A stretch of DNA of 64,000 nucleotides, taken from Candidatus Zixiibacteriota bacterium (GTDB lineage Bacteria; Zixibacteria; MSB-5A5; GN15; JAAZOE01). The stretch's first letter is position 1. Every line of letters begins with the position of its first letter. Below are positions 45,287 to 54,554 of the stretch, piece by piece. Below the pieces are notes generated by a model. That model worked only from the letters and a program-made list of their open reading frames with translations. It made no database searches and was not told the DNA's origin. Position numbers and translations under genes: made by a program. The stretch lies in NCBI GenBank assembly GCA_036480375.1, contig JAZGGI010000018.1, forward strand, positions 1 to 64,000, given 5' to 3'.

Positions 45287-47665
45287 ATGTTTTCTTCTCA
45301 TATTAAGCCTATATTGCGCTCATTATTCGGGCATAAGGGATATGCGGCAATAAACATAATCGGGTTGTCAGTGGGATTGGCATGCTCTCTGATTATTATG
45401 CTTTTTGTAATGGACGAATTAAGTTTTGACGCCTGCCATAAAAAAGCCGACCGAATATATCGAGTCTTAACATTTAACGAAGGTTTTGAGGCTCGAACGC
45501 CGGAGACTTCTTTTCTTCTGGCCCCGACCCTCAAAGATAATTTTCCCGAAATCGAATACACCGCTCGCATTCGATTTGTATCCTGCCGCATTAAAAACAA
45601 TGAAGGCTGGCAAAGAGGCAGACGCTTTTACGCCGCTGACCCGGAGATATTTAATATCTTTACAATTCCCCTCGTGAGGGGAAATCAAGACCAAGCCCTG
45701 GCGGCCCGCTTTTCAGTTATCCTGTCCGAGAATATGGTTCAGCGACATTTTCCCGACTCTGATCCCATCGGTCAAAACCTGCTAATTAACTGCCGCGGCG
45801 AAGAAATAAATTTGACAGTCACCGGAGTCATGGAAAATTTGCCCCGCAAATCTTCGTTTAAGGCAGACTTTATCTCGTCTCTTAACATCGGACAAATTTA
45901 TTTACAGAGACTTTTTAAGAGCTATAATCTCTCGCTGGATGATTCCTGGGATCAAAAACACTATCGCACATACTTATTGCTTTCCGAAAACGCTAAGGCA
46001 GATATATTATCGAAAGATATCCCAATTCGGCTGAAACAGTATAATGAAAAAGCCGAAACTGACGCACAAATACTTCAAGCCCTGCCTGATTTCTATCTGA
46101 ACTCCTCCCACATTGTCAACCACCACATGGCCTCGGGAAATCTCCAAAACATCTATATTTTTTCCGCGGTTGCCTTTTTAATACTCATCCTGGCCGGGGC
46201 AAATTATGGCATCTTATCGATGGCACGATCACTCATACGAACCAAAGAATATGGGGTTCGAAAAATTATTGGTGCGAGTTCTGCAATGATCGTCCGGCAA
46301 ATAATCGGTGAATCACTTTTAACAACTATTAGCGCTCTACCCATAGCAATTGTTTTGATCGAAATCTTTCTTCCATTTGTCAATCGATTGTTTGTGACCC
46401 AACTGGAAAGTAACTTTTATTCCAATTGGTCATTCTGGATCGGGACATTATTAATTATTATTTTCATTGGGGTCGCTTCCAGTATTTACCAAGCCTTTGT
46501 CATTTCAAAATTCAATCCTATAGCGATCTTTAACAAAAACGCTATGCTAGGTTCTGGAAAATCTATTTTTCGTAGAATTATAGTCACAGCCCAACTCGTA
46601 ATTTTTGTGTCCTTAACGGCAAGTTCCCTTGTCATTTATAAACAAATAGATCATTCGATAAGTGGAGAAGTTGGTTTTGACCGCCAAAATGTGCTGGCGA
46701 CATCTATTAGTCGCGATATTCGAGGAAAATATGAAACAATAAAAAATGAATTGGGTAACATCCCCGGCGTTATTGGAGTCTCCGGAACCAGTATCCTGCC
46801 TCCCAATGATGGTTATGCTATAATGCCCTTTCCCACAGCATTGGATTCTACTGTCACCAAGACGGTCGAAGGCATCTCGATTGATTATGATTTCTTTTCA
46901 ACGCTGGGTCTGACGATATTGGAGGGCAGAGATTTTTCCCCCGATATGGATGCTCCGGGAACTAATTCCGTTATTCTCAATGAAACCGCGGTAAAAGAAC
47001 TGGGAGTTGAAAATCCAGTCGGAAAAATCCTGGGTGGTTATAAAATCATCGGTGTTGTAAAAGATTTTCATCAGCATTCGTTTCGAATGGAAATCAAGCC
47101 GATGGTGTTTGATCTTAATCCACAATATATTTCCGATATCCTGGTGCGCGTAAACCCGGAAAATGCAACCGAAACCGTCGCGGCAATAAATAAGAGCTGG
47201 AGTGAATTGTATTCTTCTGCATCCAGTGATTTTCATTATCTGGCCGAATATTTTGAAAGTACTTATCACGAAGAAAGAAATTTCTCTCAGATAATATTGT
47301 ACTTTACGCTTCTGGCCATCGGAATCGCCTCCCTGGGGCTTTTGGGACTATCCTCTTTCATGGGAGAACGCAGGTCGAAGGAAATTGGGATCAGAAAAGT
47401 ATTTGGGGCTTCAATACCGAATATTGTCGTTTTGTTGATAAAGGAGTTTGTACTTTTGGTGATTTTGGCCAGTATTATTTCCTGGCCCATAATTCACTAT
47501 GTAATGTCTCACTGGCTGGAGAATTTTGTCTATCGGATAGACATTGGCGTTCAACCGGTGTTAATTGGCCTTGTTCTTGGACTGATAATAACCTGTATTG
47601 CCGCGGGTTACCATTCTCTTAAGGCCGCCCTGTCTAACCCGGTTGATGCGATAAAGTATGAGTAG
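45287..47665 (+). CDS. FtsX/MacB-like ABC permease, copy 5
   Basis: A 792-residue paralogue and the most divergent: MFSSHIKPILRSLFGHKGYAAINIIGLSVGLACSLIIML. FtsX motifs are TKEYGVRKIIGASSAMIVRQIIGES and SKEIGIRKVFGASIPNIVVLLIKE, and the C-terminus is NPVDAIKYE. GGAGG six bases before the ATG at 45287 decides the start over a TTG at 45275. It is separated from copies 1-4 by the small gene and the fossil tail, and is followed 50 bp later by the second ATPase. It may therefore form its own transporter with that ATPase. Confidence 0.88.
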   Translation: MFSSHIKPILRSLFGHKGYAAINIIGLSVGLACSLIIMLFVMDELSFDACHKKADRIYRVLTFNEGFEARTPETSFLLAPTLKDNFPEIEYTARIRFVSCRIKNNEGWQRGRRFYAADPEIFNIFTIPLVRGNQDQALAARFSVILSENMVQRHFPDSDPIGQNLLINCRGEEINLTVTGVMENLPRKSSFKADFISSLNIGQIYLQRLFKSYNLSLDDSWDQKHYRTYLLLSENAKADILSKDIPIRLKQYNEKAETDAQILQALPDFYLNSSHIVNHHMASGNLQNIYIFSAVAFLILILAGANYGILSMARSLIRTKEYGVRKIIGASSAMIVRQIIGESLLTTISALPIAIVLIEIFLPFVNRLFVTQLESNFYSNWSFWIGTLLIIIFIGVASSIYQAFVISKFNPIAIFNKNAMLGSGKSIFRRIIVTAQLVIFVSLTASSLVIYKQIDHSISGEVGFDRQNVLATSISRDIRGKYETIKNELGNIPGVIGVSGTSILPPNDGYAIMPFPTALDSTVTKTVEGISIDYDFFSTLGLTILEGRDFSPDMDAPGTNSVILNETAVKELGVENPVGKILGGYKIIGVVKDFHQHSFRMEIKPMVFDLNPQYISDILVRVNPENATETVAAINKSWSELYSSASSDFHYLAEYFESTYHEERNFSQIILYFTLLAIGIASLGLLGLSSFMGERRSKEIGIRKVFGASIPNIVVLLIKEFVLLVILASIISWPIIHYVMSHWLENFVYRIDIGVQPVLIGLVLGLIITCIAAGYHSLKAALSNPVDAIKYE

Positions 47666-47715
47666 GAGTAGCTGATCTAAATGATTATAATGTTTGAAAA
47701 AATGGAGAGTACGCT

Positions 47716-48396
47716 TTGATTAGATTGAACAACATCGAAAAACGATACAAAACGGGGAAAGATTTCACTTATGTCCTGCGTCAAATTTCTTTTGATGTCA
47801 AAGAAGGCGAATTTGTCTCTATCATGGGCCCGTCGGGAGCCGGCAAATCAACGCTGTTGCATATTATCGGAATGCTTGACGATATGTCCGGAGGCGAGTA
47901 TCATTTTTTCGACGCATCGGTCCATGAACTCAAAGAGAAGAAACGTTCCACCCTCTACAAAGAATACATTGGATTTATTTTCCAGAGTTATCATTTGATT
48001 GATGAATTGACCGTTTATGAAAATCTGGAAACGCCGTTATTGTATAAGAAAGTCAAAGGCAAAGACCGCAAGGGCATGGTTTGTGATATACTCGACCGAT
48101 TCAATATCGTGGGTAAAAAAGATCTCTTCCCCAGTCAATTATCGGGCGGCCATCAGCAAATGGTCGGAATCGCCCGCGCCCTTATCACCAATCCTCGACT
48201 GCTTCTGGCCGACGAACCGACCGGTAATTTACATTCCAAGCATGGCGAAGAAATAATGGACTGGTTTACGCGCCTGAATAAAGAAGAGGGGGTAACTATT
48301 ATCCAGGTAACTCATTCGGAAAAAAACGCCGCCTACGGCGATCGAATTATCACACTGCAGGACGGCTGGATAGAATCGGATACTGCCAAAACATAA
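47716..48396 (+). CDS. MacB/LolD-type ABC ATPase with altered motifs (TTG start)
   Basis: A 226-residue ATPase. Walker A GPSGAGKST and the Q-loop FIFQSYHLIDELT are intact, and Walker B reads LLLADEPTG. Two catalytic neighbourhoods differ from the ATPase at 34228: the signature is LSGGHQQMVGIARA instead of LSGGQQQRVAVGRA, and the D-loop is NLHSKHG instead of NLDSAHG. The switch His is present (VTHSEKNAAYG). Such changes are common in ATPases with weak hydrolysis or in asymmetric pairs, so it may heterodimerise with the intact copy. The start is TTG, with GGAGAG seven bases upstream. It is the last gene of the operon. Confidence 0.85.
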   Translation: MIRLNNIEKRYKTGKDFTYVLRQISFDVKEGEFVSIMGPSGAGKSTLLHIIGMLDDMSGGEYHFFDASVHELKEKKRSTLYKEYIGFIFQSYHLIDELTVYENLETPLLYKKVKGKDRKGMVCDILDRFNIVGKKDLFPSQLSGGHQQMVGIARALITNPRLLLADEPTGNLHSKHGEEIMDWFTRLNKEEGVTIIQVTHSEKNAAYGDRIITLQDGWIESDTAKT

Positions 48397-48462
48397 TTAT
48401 GGAAATTATTTCTTACGATTATTGGGCGCTTGAAAACTAGTATTGATCAATGGAAGATGATA

Positions 48463-48909
48463 TCAGGTATTCACCAACTTTTTAATGTTATCCGTCAGCT
48501 CGCAGAGTTTAAAAGGTTTTGAGAGGCTAACGTCGGCGCCTAACTGAAGCATAGAATCGAGAACGTTGGGCACTCCCGAAATTGCGATAATTTTCGCCGT
48601 CGCGTTTTTTGCCTGGGTGCGGACAAATCTCAGGACATCACCACCGTCTATATCCGGAAGATTGACATCGAGAATAACTAAATCGAAAGAATTAAACTCT
48701 AATAATTTGAGTGCTCCTTCACCCGTCAATGATGTTTTTATTTCAGTAGAAACATCTATAATTTCGAGAGCCTTAGAAAGGGTTTCGATCACCTGTTCAT
48801 CATCATCGACAATTAATATCCGTAACGCCTCTTGCCTGGTTTCTGTCGCTTTCACGGAGCTACATACGATATCAGGAGCCAAATCCTCTATGTTTTTATC
48901 TATCAACAT
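48463..48909 (-). CDS. Receiver-only response regulator
   Basis: A 148-residue single-domain regulator. After a 29-residue non-conserved leader, the receiver has RILIVDDDEQV (acidic pair at 35-36), phospho-acceptor Asp81 in LVILDVNLPDIDGGDVL, the switch serine in IIAISGVPN and Lys at about 127 in VSLSKPFK. There is no output domain, so it would act by protein contact or in a phosphorelay. No kinase is adjacent on its strand. It lies 168 bp downstream of the cytochrome genes on the same strand and converges with the permease operon. Its partner cannot be inferred. Confidence 0.85.
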   Translation of the reverse strand: MLIDKNIEDLAPDIVCSSVKATETRQEALRILIVDDDEQVIETLSKALEIIDVSTEIKTSLTGEGALKLLEFNSFDLVILDVNLPDIDGGDVLRFVRTQAKNATAKIIAISGVPNVLDSMLQLGADVSLSKPFKLCELTDNIKKLVNT

Positions 48910-49077
48910 CTTTATTCTCGCTAAATTCCAACCCCTGGTTATATAAATTCAATCCTGTGAACAAATTTCCCACAATAGTATTATCGGCAATAATTGAGAG
49001 TCTATTAAAAGTTGGTCTGCTAAATATTGAAGCACCGAATCAAATATTCATGCAATATATTCAAAAAAGAACAAAGA

Positions 49078-51879
49078 TTACCGGTATCCAAAGATAACCG
49101 CGTAAATTATCAGCAAAATCAGGGTTATTCCGGTGAAAAGGGCCACGCTTCCAAATACCTTCGCGGCTTTTACCAATACCGGCGGTAACGGCTGGGTTAA
49201 TCTTTTCTTGAATTTACGTGACCCCAAAAGCTCCCGATACTCCCGAGGCCGCTCCAACCGCAGTTCTTCGACGGTCATACGTCCGGTAAAGATAACCGTA
49301 TCCATCGGGAATTTATCCGGACGGAAATGAGTATTAAAGAAGTGAATCGTAAAGATAAACGCCGTTGCCAGGAGAGCCTCGTCGGAATGAATAATCGTCG
49401 CGACATTGATAATCCAGCCCGGCAAAAAGAGCGTGAAGAATTCCGGGAACCACAAAATAAGTCCGGTTGAACCGATAATTGCCACGCCCCAGAAAACGGC
49501 AAAATAGTCGAATTTTTCCCAGTACGTCCAACGGCCATAATCGGGTCGGGGACCCTTACCAAGGAACCATTTAAACGTCGCGATTAAATCCTTAAGATCA
49601 TCTTTATTCGGTATCATCGAGTTGGAGCTGAAAAGAGTTTCTTTCCATGATTTTCCGCTTTTGACTTTTCCGCGGATAAAGTCAAAAATATGAATTCCAA
49701 AATAGGTGAAAGTAATAATGGCACATAAGCGATGTATAACGCTGGTGGCGTCAAAACCACCCAAAACATTCGATAACCATTGCGCCCATCCCAGGTAAGA
49801 GAACTTAAGCACCATACCGGTGACCGCCAATCCCAGAAAACTGACGATAACCATGATGTGCAGAACGCTATGCAGTCTCTTGAACCGCCGGTAATGAAGT
49901 CGGCCGCGTGCCCGAGCCATCATCTCCTTATGCTCTTTCATCGCCTTGATTGACCGGGGTAACCACATCAACGTATGAGTTCCAGCCAGCATCAACGTTC
50001 CGACCAGTAAAAACGTCATAACCCAAAAGGTATAGAATAAAATCGGATACTTATCCCGGTCATGGTGGGTAGCATGAGTGAGATATCCGGCAAAATTCCG
50101 ATGCGAACCTTCATGGCACTGGCCGCACGTTTCCACTATATTTTGTCGAGATAATCGGGATTCGGTATTGACCGGCGGGAGAATATCATGCGAGCCGTGA
50201 CAATCGTGGCAGCGGGCCGCCGCATCATAACCGAGACGCGATACCTTCCCATGATGGGTATCGAAATATGTTTCTGTTACTTCAGCGTGACAGTTTCCGC
50301 ATTGGCCGATTATCTGGTGCATAAATCCTTCGGAATCGGTACGAGAAATGCTGTGCGATTGATGACATTGACTGCAGTTGGGTAGAGGTTTATCGGTATC
50401 ATTGGCGCTGGGTGAATGAATACTATTAACGAATCGCTCATAAATCCCCTTATGGCATTTGGCGCAAGTCTGCGCGACGTTATCATGATGAACGCTTGAC
50501 CGCGGATCATCCTTGGGTAATTCAAAATGATTGGTATGGCAATCGGTGCACATGGCCGTCACGACCAAACCGCTCTCCAATAGTCCCTTACCGTGGATAC
50601 TCATTGTATAGCTGTCAGCCATACTCGGTTCACCGCGTTGCTCGCGCCGTACCGCAGCCGAACCTCCCCGGACATGACACTGACCGCATAACTGTGGAAT
50701 TTTGGTCGGAAAGGTGGGTGATTCGGGATTCTGATACTTTTTAATGGTATGTTTTCCATGGCAATCCACGCAAGACGGTGCTGCCTGATCGCCCCTCTCG
50801 GCCAGGGTACCATGGATGCTCATACTATAAATGGTAACCGCTTCACTATGGCAGATAGAACAGTCAACTTTAGTTACTACTGTTTCGCATGATCGCTTCA
50901 AATTCGGGCTGACACCTGTATGGCATTGAGCGCATCGGGTTGAGCGATGAGCGGAGTTATGAACTTCATCCGAATCCACAAATAATGAAATCTCCTCGCC
51001 GTCACGAATAATCTTGAGGTCCGGATTTGAGTGACATTCCATACATTCCGCACTCGACACTTCACCATAAAACACTTTCCTGATTTCATGAGGCTGATGG
51101 CAATCGACACATACGGGAACTTTGTTTGGTTCCTTTACCCACAACTCGCCCTGAATAAATTTTTTATGTACCAGCTCAATACGACCGTGGCATTGCAGGC
51201 ACGTTTTTACAATTCTATCGCGATGAATGGAAGATCGAGGATCAGTATGGGGTAAAACACTATGGGCCGTATGACAATCGGAACAAACCGCCGTAACGGT
51301 TAACCCCTGCTGTAAAAGGCCTATTCCGTGAATTGACAGTGAATAATGCGACAGGATGCTGTCTTGTGGAATATCATAGGTCTGCGTGACCTCGGTGCCT
51401 TCTTTATGACATCGACCGCACATAAAAGGAATATTAAATATATCCACTTGTGAGCCGGGAACCGAGGCGGGAATAACATAATGGGCGCTATGGCAGTCCT
51501 GACATTGCGGGCCCAGTTTGCGGCCGGCCGCAGCCATCTGACCATGAAGACTCTGGCCATAAATCTCGGCTATATCATCATGGCACTCGCCGCAATTAAC
51601 CTTTTCAAGATTTTCGTCATGGGGGAAATCATCAAAACCGTCAAGATCGGAATGGCAACCAACGCATTCCAGATCGGCGTGTATTGAATTCGTAAATCTA
51701 TCAGTATCAATAAAGAGAGAAACTTCGCTTCCGTCGCGATCCTTAGTTAAATCAGGATCATCATGGCACACCATACAATCATCGATTGATTGCGCATTGA
51801 TGATATTCTGATTCCAGCTAAGAGACATTATCAAAGCAACCGCTATGGCTAGGCTCCGTTTAAGTCCAAAAAGAGTCAT
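49078..51879 (-). CDS. Cytochrome b / multiheme cytochrome c fusion, 19 CXXCH motifs (CbcL-like)
   Basis: About 933 residues. A signal peptide (LKRSLAIAVALIMSLSW) leads into a periplasmic domain of about 580 residues with 19 CXXCH heme c sites, counted directly, and many spaced His residues that can act as distal ligands. The C-terminal 310 residues have about six membrane helices with His residues in the pattern of formate dehydrogenase gamma/cytochrome b561 (RLHSVLHIMVIVSF, SVIHRLCAIITFTYFGIHIFDF). The plan matches CbcL-type quinol dehydrogenases of metal reducers: membrane quinol is oxidised by b hemes and electrons pass to periplasmic c hemes. A TTG at 51927 also opens the frame; I prefer the ATG at 51879, which starts a normal signal peptide. 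Confidence 0.88.
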   Translation of the reverse strand: MTLFGLKRSLAIAVALIMSLSWNQNIINAQSIDDCMVCHDDPDLTKDRDGSEVSLFIDTDRFTNSIHADLECVGCHSDLDGFDDFPHDENLEKVNCGECHDDIAEIYGQSLHGQMAAAGRKLGPQCQDCHSAHYVIPASVPGSQVDIFNIPFMCGRCHKEGTEVTQTYDIPQDSILSHYSLSIHGIGLLQQGLTVTAVCSDCHTAHSVLPHTDPRSSIHRDRIVKTCLQCHGRIELVHKKFIQGELWVKEPNKVPVCVDCHQPHEIRKVFYGEVSSAECMECHSNPDLKIIRDGEEISLFVDSDEVHNSAHRSTRCAQCHTGVSPNLKRSCETVVTKVDCSICHSEAVTIYSMSIHGTLAERGDQAAPSCVDCHGKHTIKKYQNPESPTFPTKIPQLCGQCHVRGGSAAVRREQRGEPSMADSYTMSIHGKGLLESGLVVTAMCTDCHTNHFELPKDDPRSSVHHDNVAQTCAKCHKGIYERFVNSIHSPSANDTDKPLPNCSQCHQSHSISRTDSEGFMHQIIGQCGNCHAEVTETYFDTHHGKVSRLGYDAAARCHDCHGSHDILPPVNTESRLSRQNIVETCGQCHEGSHRNFAGYLTHATHHDRDKYPILFYTFWVMTFLLVGTLMLAGTHTLMWLPRSIKAMKEHKEMMARARGRLHYRRFKRLHSVLHIMVIVSFLGLAVTGMVLKFSYLGWAQWLSNVLGGFDATSVIHRLCAIITFTYFGIHIFDFIRGKVKSGKSWKETLFSSNSMIPNKDDLKDLIATFKWFLGKGPRPDYGRWTYWEKFDYFAVFWGVAIIGSTGLILWFPEFFTLFLPGWIINVATIIHSDEALLATAFIFTIHFFNTHFRPDKFPMDTVIFTGRMTVEELRLERPREYRELLGSRKFKKRLTQPLPPVLVKAAKVFGSVALFTGITLILLIIYAVIFGYR

Positions 51880-51997
51880 TCCCCATTGGCCTTTCAATTC
51901 TCGCCTGTTTTTTCCGCGTTTAATCAAATCGCGGCATCCCTTTTAATCAAAAAAGAAAATTCCATTACACTCTCCAATACCACTTCAGAGAAGTCCC

Positions 51998-53944
51998 TTA
52001 CTTTTCAATATCCTTATCGCCCGGATGTTCATGGCGATACACATCCTCCGGCATCTTTCCGGTAAGCCACGCCGGATTCATCGGATACACTGCCGGATTG
52101 AAGATCGTTGAATACAGATGCCACACGATTATGGCAAGCATCGCCAGCCAAGCCTCATAATAGTGTAGAACGAGCATTACATCAAGAAATCCTTTGGGAA
52201 ACAACTGAACGGCAAAATTGTCAAACCAAAGGAAAAGCCCGCTGATAATCATCACAAAGGTCCCCCAAACCAGGGCCCAGTATTCAGCCTTTTCCATATA
52301 GCTAAAGCGATTGTAGGCAGGTTTGTGTTTCTTTATGCCGAGATTATAATAAACCGTCGCGAACCCTTCTCGGACATCGCTCATCCGGGGCCAAATATCC
52401 CGGAGGAACTGTCTACCCCGAGAGGTAGTTAGATAAATCAAATGCCAGATCACGGTAATTATAAAAATAACCGCTGCCGTCCTGTGAATGATGCCGCGTA
52501 GGGGAAAACCGCCTTCCCAGCCAAATAACCACTCAACCCAAAACGCTTCCGAGTAACGTAAAGCAAAACCAGTAACTACCAGGACGATAAAACTGGCCAT
52601 CAGAAAAGTATGTTGCCAGACTTCATTCATACTCATGCGTCTGATCTGCTTTCTTTGAAGCATTAGGAAAATCTGCTTGCGGATATCAATCGCCCAGTGA
52701 ATGAGCATGATTCCTATCGTAACAATGATAAGAATTACGTAAATATCCGCGATCAGACTCGCCAAAGGCGTCCGGGACTCACCGGGAGTGGAGTGAATTG
52801 GGGTAGTGGCCATTTCCGCTGAAATACCGGGATGGCAATTACCGCAAGTCTCCTGCAAATTTGCCGAATAAATCGATGAGGTAGAATCCGTATGAGGCAG
52901 AATGCGATGCGCCCCATGACAAGACGAACAATTGGCGACGGTTAGATCGCCCGCTTTACTCTTCAGGCCGTGATAACTATCATACCAGGTGTGCAATCGA
53001 CCGGATGGAATATCATATTTCTCATTAATAAATGCCGATTCATGGCAGGGCGAACAAGTTGATTCGGCTAAGCGGGCTGGACTTACATTTGAAGCCGGGT
53101 CCCGGGGATCGATGATTCCATGTTCTCCGTGACAATTCGTACAGACGGGTGAGTCTGTTTCACCCCGGGCCGCAAGTTGACCGTGAATACCTTCCCAATA
53201 ATCGTATTCGACGTTGCGATGGCATTGGCCGCATGTTTTGGGGATGTTAAAATGATTGATGGGTGAATCGGGGCTTCCCGGTGATAAAATTCGGTGCGAC
53301 GATCCGCCCGCCGAATGGCAATCATTGCAGGTTGCCGCCAGATACACTCCTCGTGAAGTTGCCTTGCCGTGGACGCTGCTTCTATACATTCCAATGGCTT
53401 TTCCAGCAACCAGATCATGTTTTTTTACCAGATCCAGATTTTCATGGCACTTGCCACACGTTTCCGGAAGATGAAGCGGATTAGTACGAGATTTTTTTTC
53501 AGACGAGGGCAATATGTCATGATTTCCATGGCAGTCTTTGCATTCGGGAATATCATGTTTACCTTCATGTTTTTGACGACCATGCCATTGATAAAGCTCC
53601 GCTTCCTCATCATGACATCCGCCGCAATCGACCATTTCAAGATTTTCATCGTGGGGGAAATCGTCAAAGCCATCGAGATCAGTGTGACATCCAACACATT
53701 CCAAATCAGCATGAATAGAATTTGTGAATTTATTCACCTTAATATAAAGAGAAATTTCGCTTCCGTCGCGATCCTTAGTCAAATCAGGATCATCATGGCA
53801 CGCCATACAATCATCGACTGATTGAGCGTGTCCTGAACCCGCACAAAATATCATAAGGAGTAATGCGACTGCATAAACGAAGAGTTTCATCACACCGTTT
53901 GAGAAACTGTTAATCTCTCTTTTAATAGTATTGATGATTTTCAT
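51998..53944 (-). CDS. Cytochrome b / multiheme cytochrome c fusion, 11 CXXCH motifs (CbcL-like)
   Basis: About 648 residues and a paralogue of the downstream cytochrome. The signal sequence (MKLFVYAVALLLMIFCAGSGHAQS) is followed by 11 CXXCH motifs over about 380 residues. A four-to-five helix cytochrome b domain comes next (EVWQHTFLMASFIVLVVTGFAL, IIHRTAAVIFIITVIWHLIYL, LHYYEAWLAMLAIIVWHLYS). The first 75 mature residues are almost the same as in the 19-heme protein (CHDDPDLTKDRDGSE, LECVGCH, DLDGFDDFPHDEN), so the N-terminal module was duplicated. The stop is 118 bp before the next gene's ATG, so co-transcription is likely. The start could be 53944 or 53890, and the frame is open to 54019. 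Confidence 0.87.
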   Translation of the reverse strand: MKIINTIKREINSFSNGVMKLFVYAVALLLMIFCAGSGHAQSVDDCMACHDDPDLTKDRDGSEISLYIKVNKFTNSIHADLECVGCHTDLDGFDDFPHDENLEMVDCGGCHDEEAELYQWHGRQKHEGKHDIPECKDCHGNHDILPSSEKKSRTNPLHLPETCGKCHENLDLVKKHDLVAGKAIGMYRSSVHGKATSRGVYLAATCNDCHSAGGSSHRILSPGSPDSPINHFNIPKTCGQCHRNVEYDYWEGIHGQLAARGETDSPVCTNCHGEHGIIDPRDPASNVSPARLAESTCSPCHESAFINEKYDIPSGRLHTWYDSYHGLKSKAGDLTVANCSSCHGAHRILPHTDSTSSIYSANLQETCGNCHPGISAEMATTPIHSTPGESRTPLASLIADIYVILIIVTIGIMLIHWAIDIRKQIFLMLQRKQIRRMSMNEVWQHTFLMASFIVLVVTGFALRYSEAFWVEWLFGWEGGFPLRGIIHRTAAVIFIITVIWHLIYLTTSRGRQFLRDIWPRMSDVREGFATVYYNLGIKKHKPAYNRFSYMEKAEYWALVWGTFVMIISGLFLWFDNFAVQLFPKGFLDVMLVLHYYEAWLAMLAIIVWHLYSTIFNPAVYPMNPAWLTGKMPEDVYRHEHPGDKDIEK

Positions 53945-54019
53945 AATGACGATGGCCCCACTTCCTATAATATATATCGGATGAACATAGCTTTTGCCTA
54001 TGCTTCCCGAAACATTCAA

Positions 54020-54554
54020 GAGATTGACAGCATTGAATATTAAAGGGATTAGATATCAGTTGAGCCCAATATCGAAAAATATTTAATAAATATTTTAACC
54101 CCGCCTGTCTCTTTGACCCGAACCTAACCATTGTAACCAGGACAAGCCTCCCACTCCCAGATATTTAATACTCTCTATAATCTTAATAGCGGATATCAGG
54201 ACCAAATCTCAGTCATAGATATCTCGTTCAATTCACAAAAAGTCAGGACAAAACTAATCCTGATTTTCAAGACGCAAAATACATTGAAATTCTAAAAAAT
54301 CAAGATATTATTGGGTTTGATTCGTCAATTTCCATTAATTTTTTGGGAAAAACAGTTTGCCAACGGAAACAAGATTAAAAATCTAAGCCTAAGTTGCATT
54401 AAGTCATTTTTACAATCCCCACTATTCATCGGATTTTTCATAGCGACCTATTGGAGTCTCTGTCTGGAATCTGACCAACTATAGTCCATTAACGCCTCCC
54501 CCCGATCTACCGATAATATAATGAAGTACTCTTTTTGGGCCTGACAGGAGACGT
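54020..54554. other. 535-bp divergent intergenic region
   Basis: No supported gene. It separates the minus-strand cytochrome pair from the plus-strand prepilin genes and must hold promoters for both. I see an AT-rich inverted repeat (AAATATT...AATATTT, about 54077-54095) and TATAAT at 54517-54522, 33 bp before the prepilin start, without a good -35 box. AGGAG at 54546-54550 is the ribosome site of the first prepilin gene. Confidence 0.5.
54517..54522 (+). promoter_or_regulatory. Possible -10 box of the prepilin operon
   Basis: A perfect TATAAT lies 33 bp before the first prepilin ATG. No convincing -35 sequence is seen 16-18 bp upstream, so this is a weak prediction. It could be an activator-dependent promoter. 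Confidence 0.3.

Noticed and set aside
50188-53821. Several plus-strand open frames across the multiheme cytochrome genes
   Set aside because: They are by-products of the repeated CXXCH codons on the other strand.
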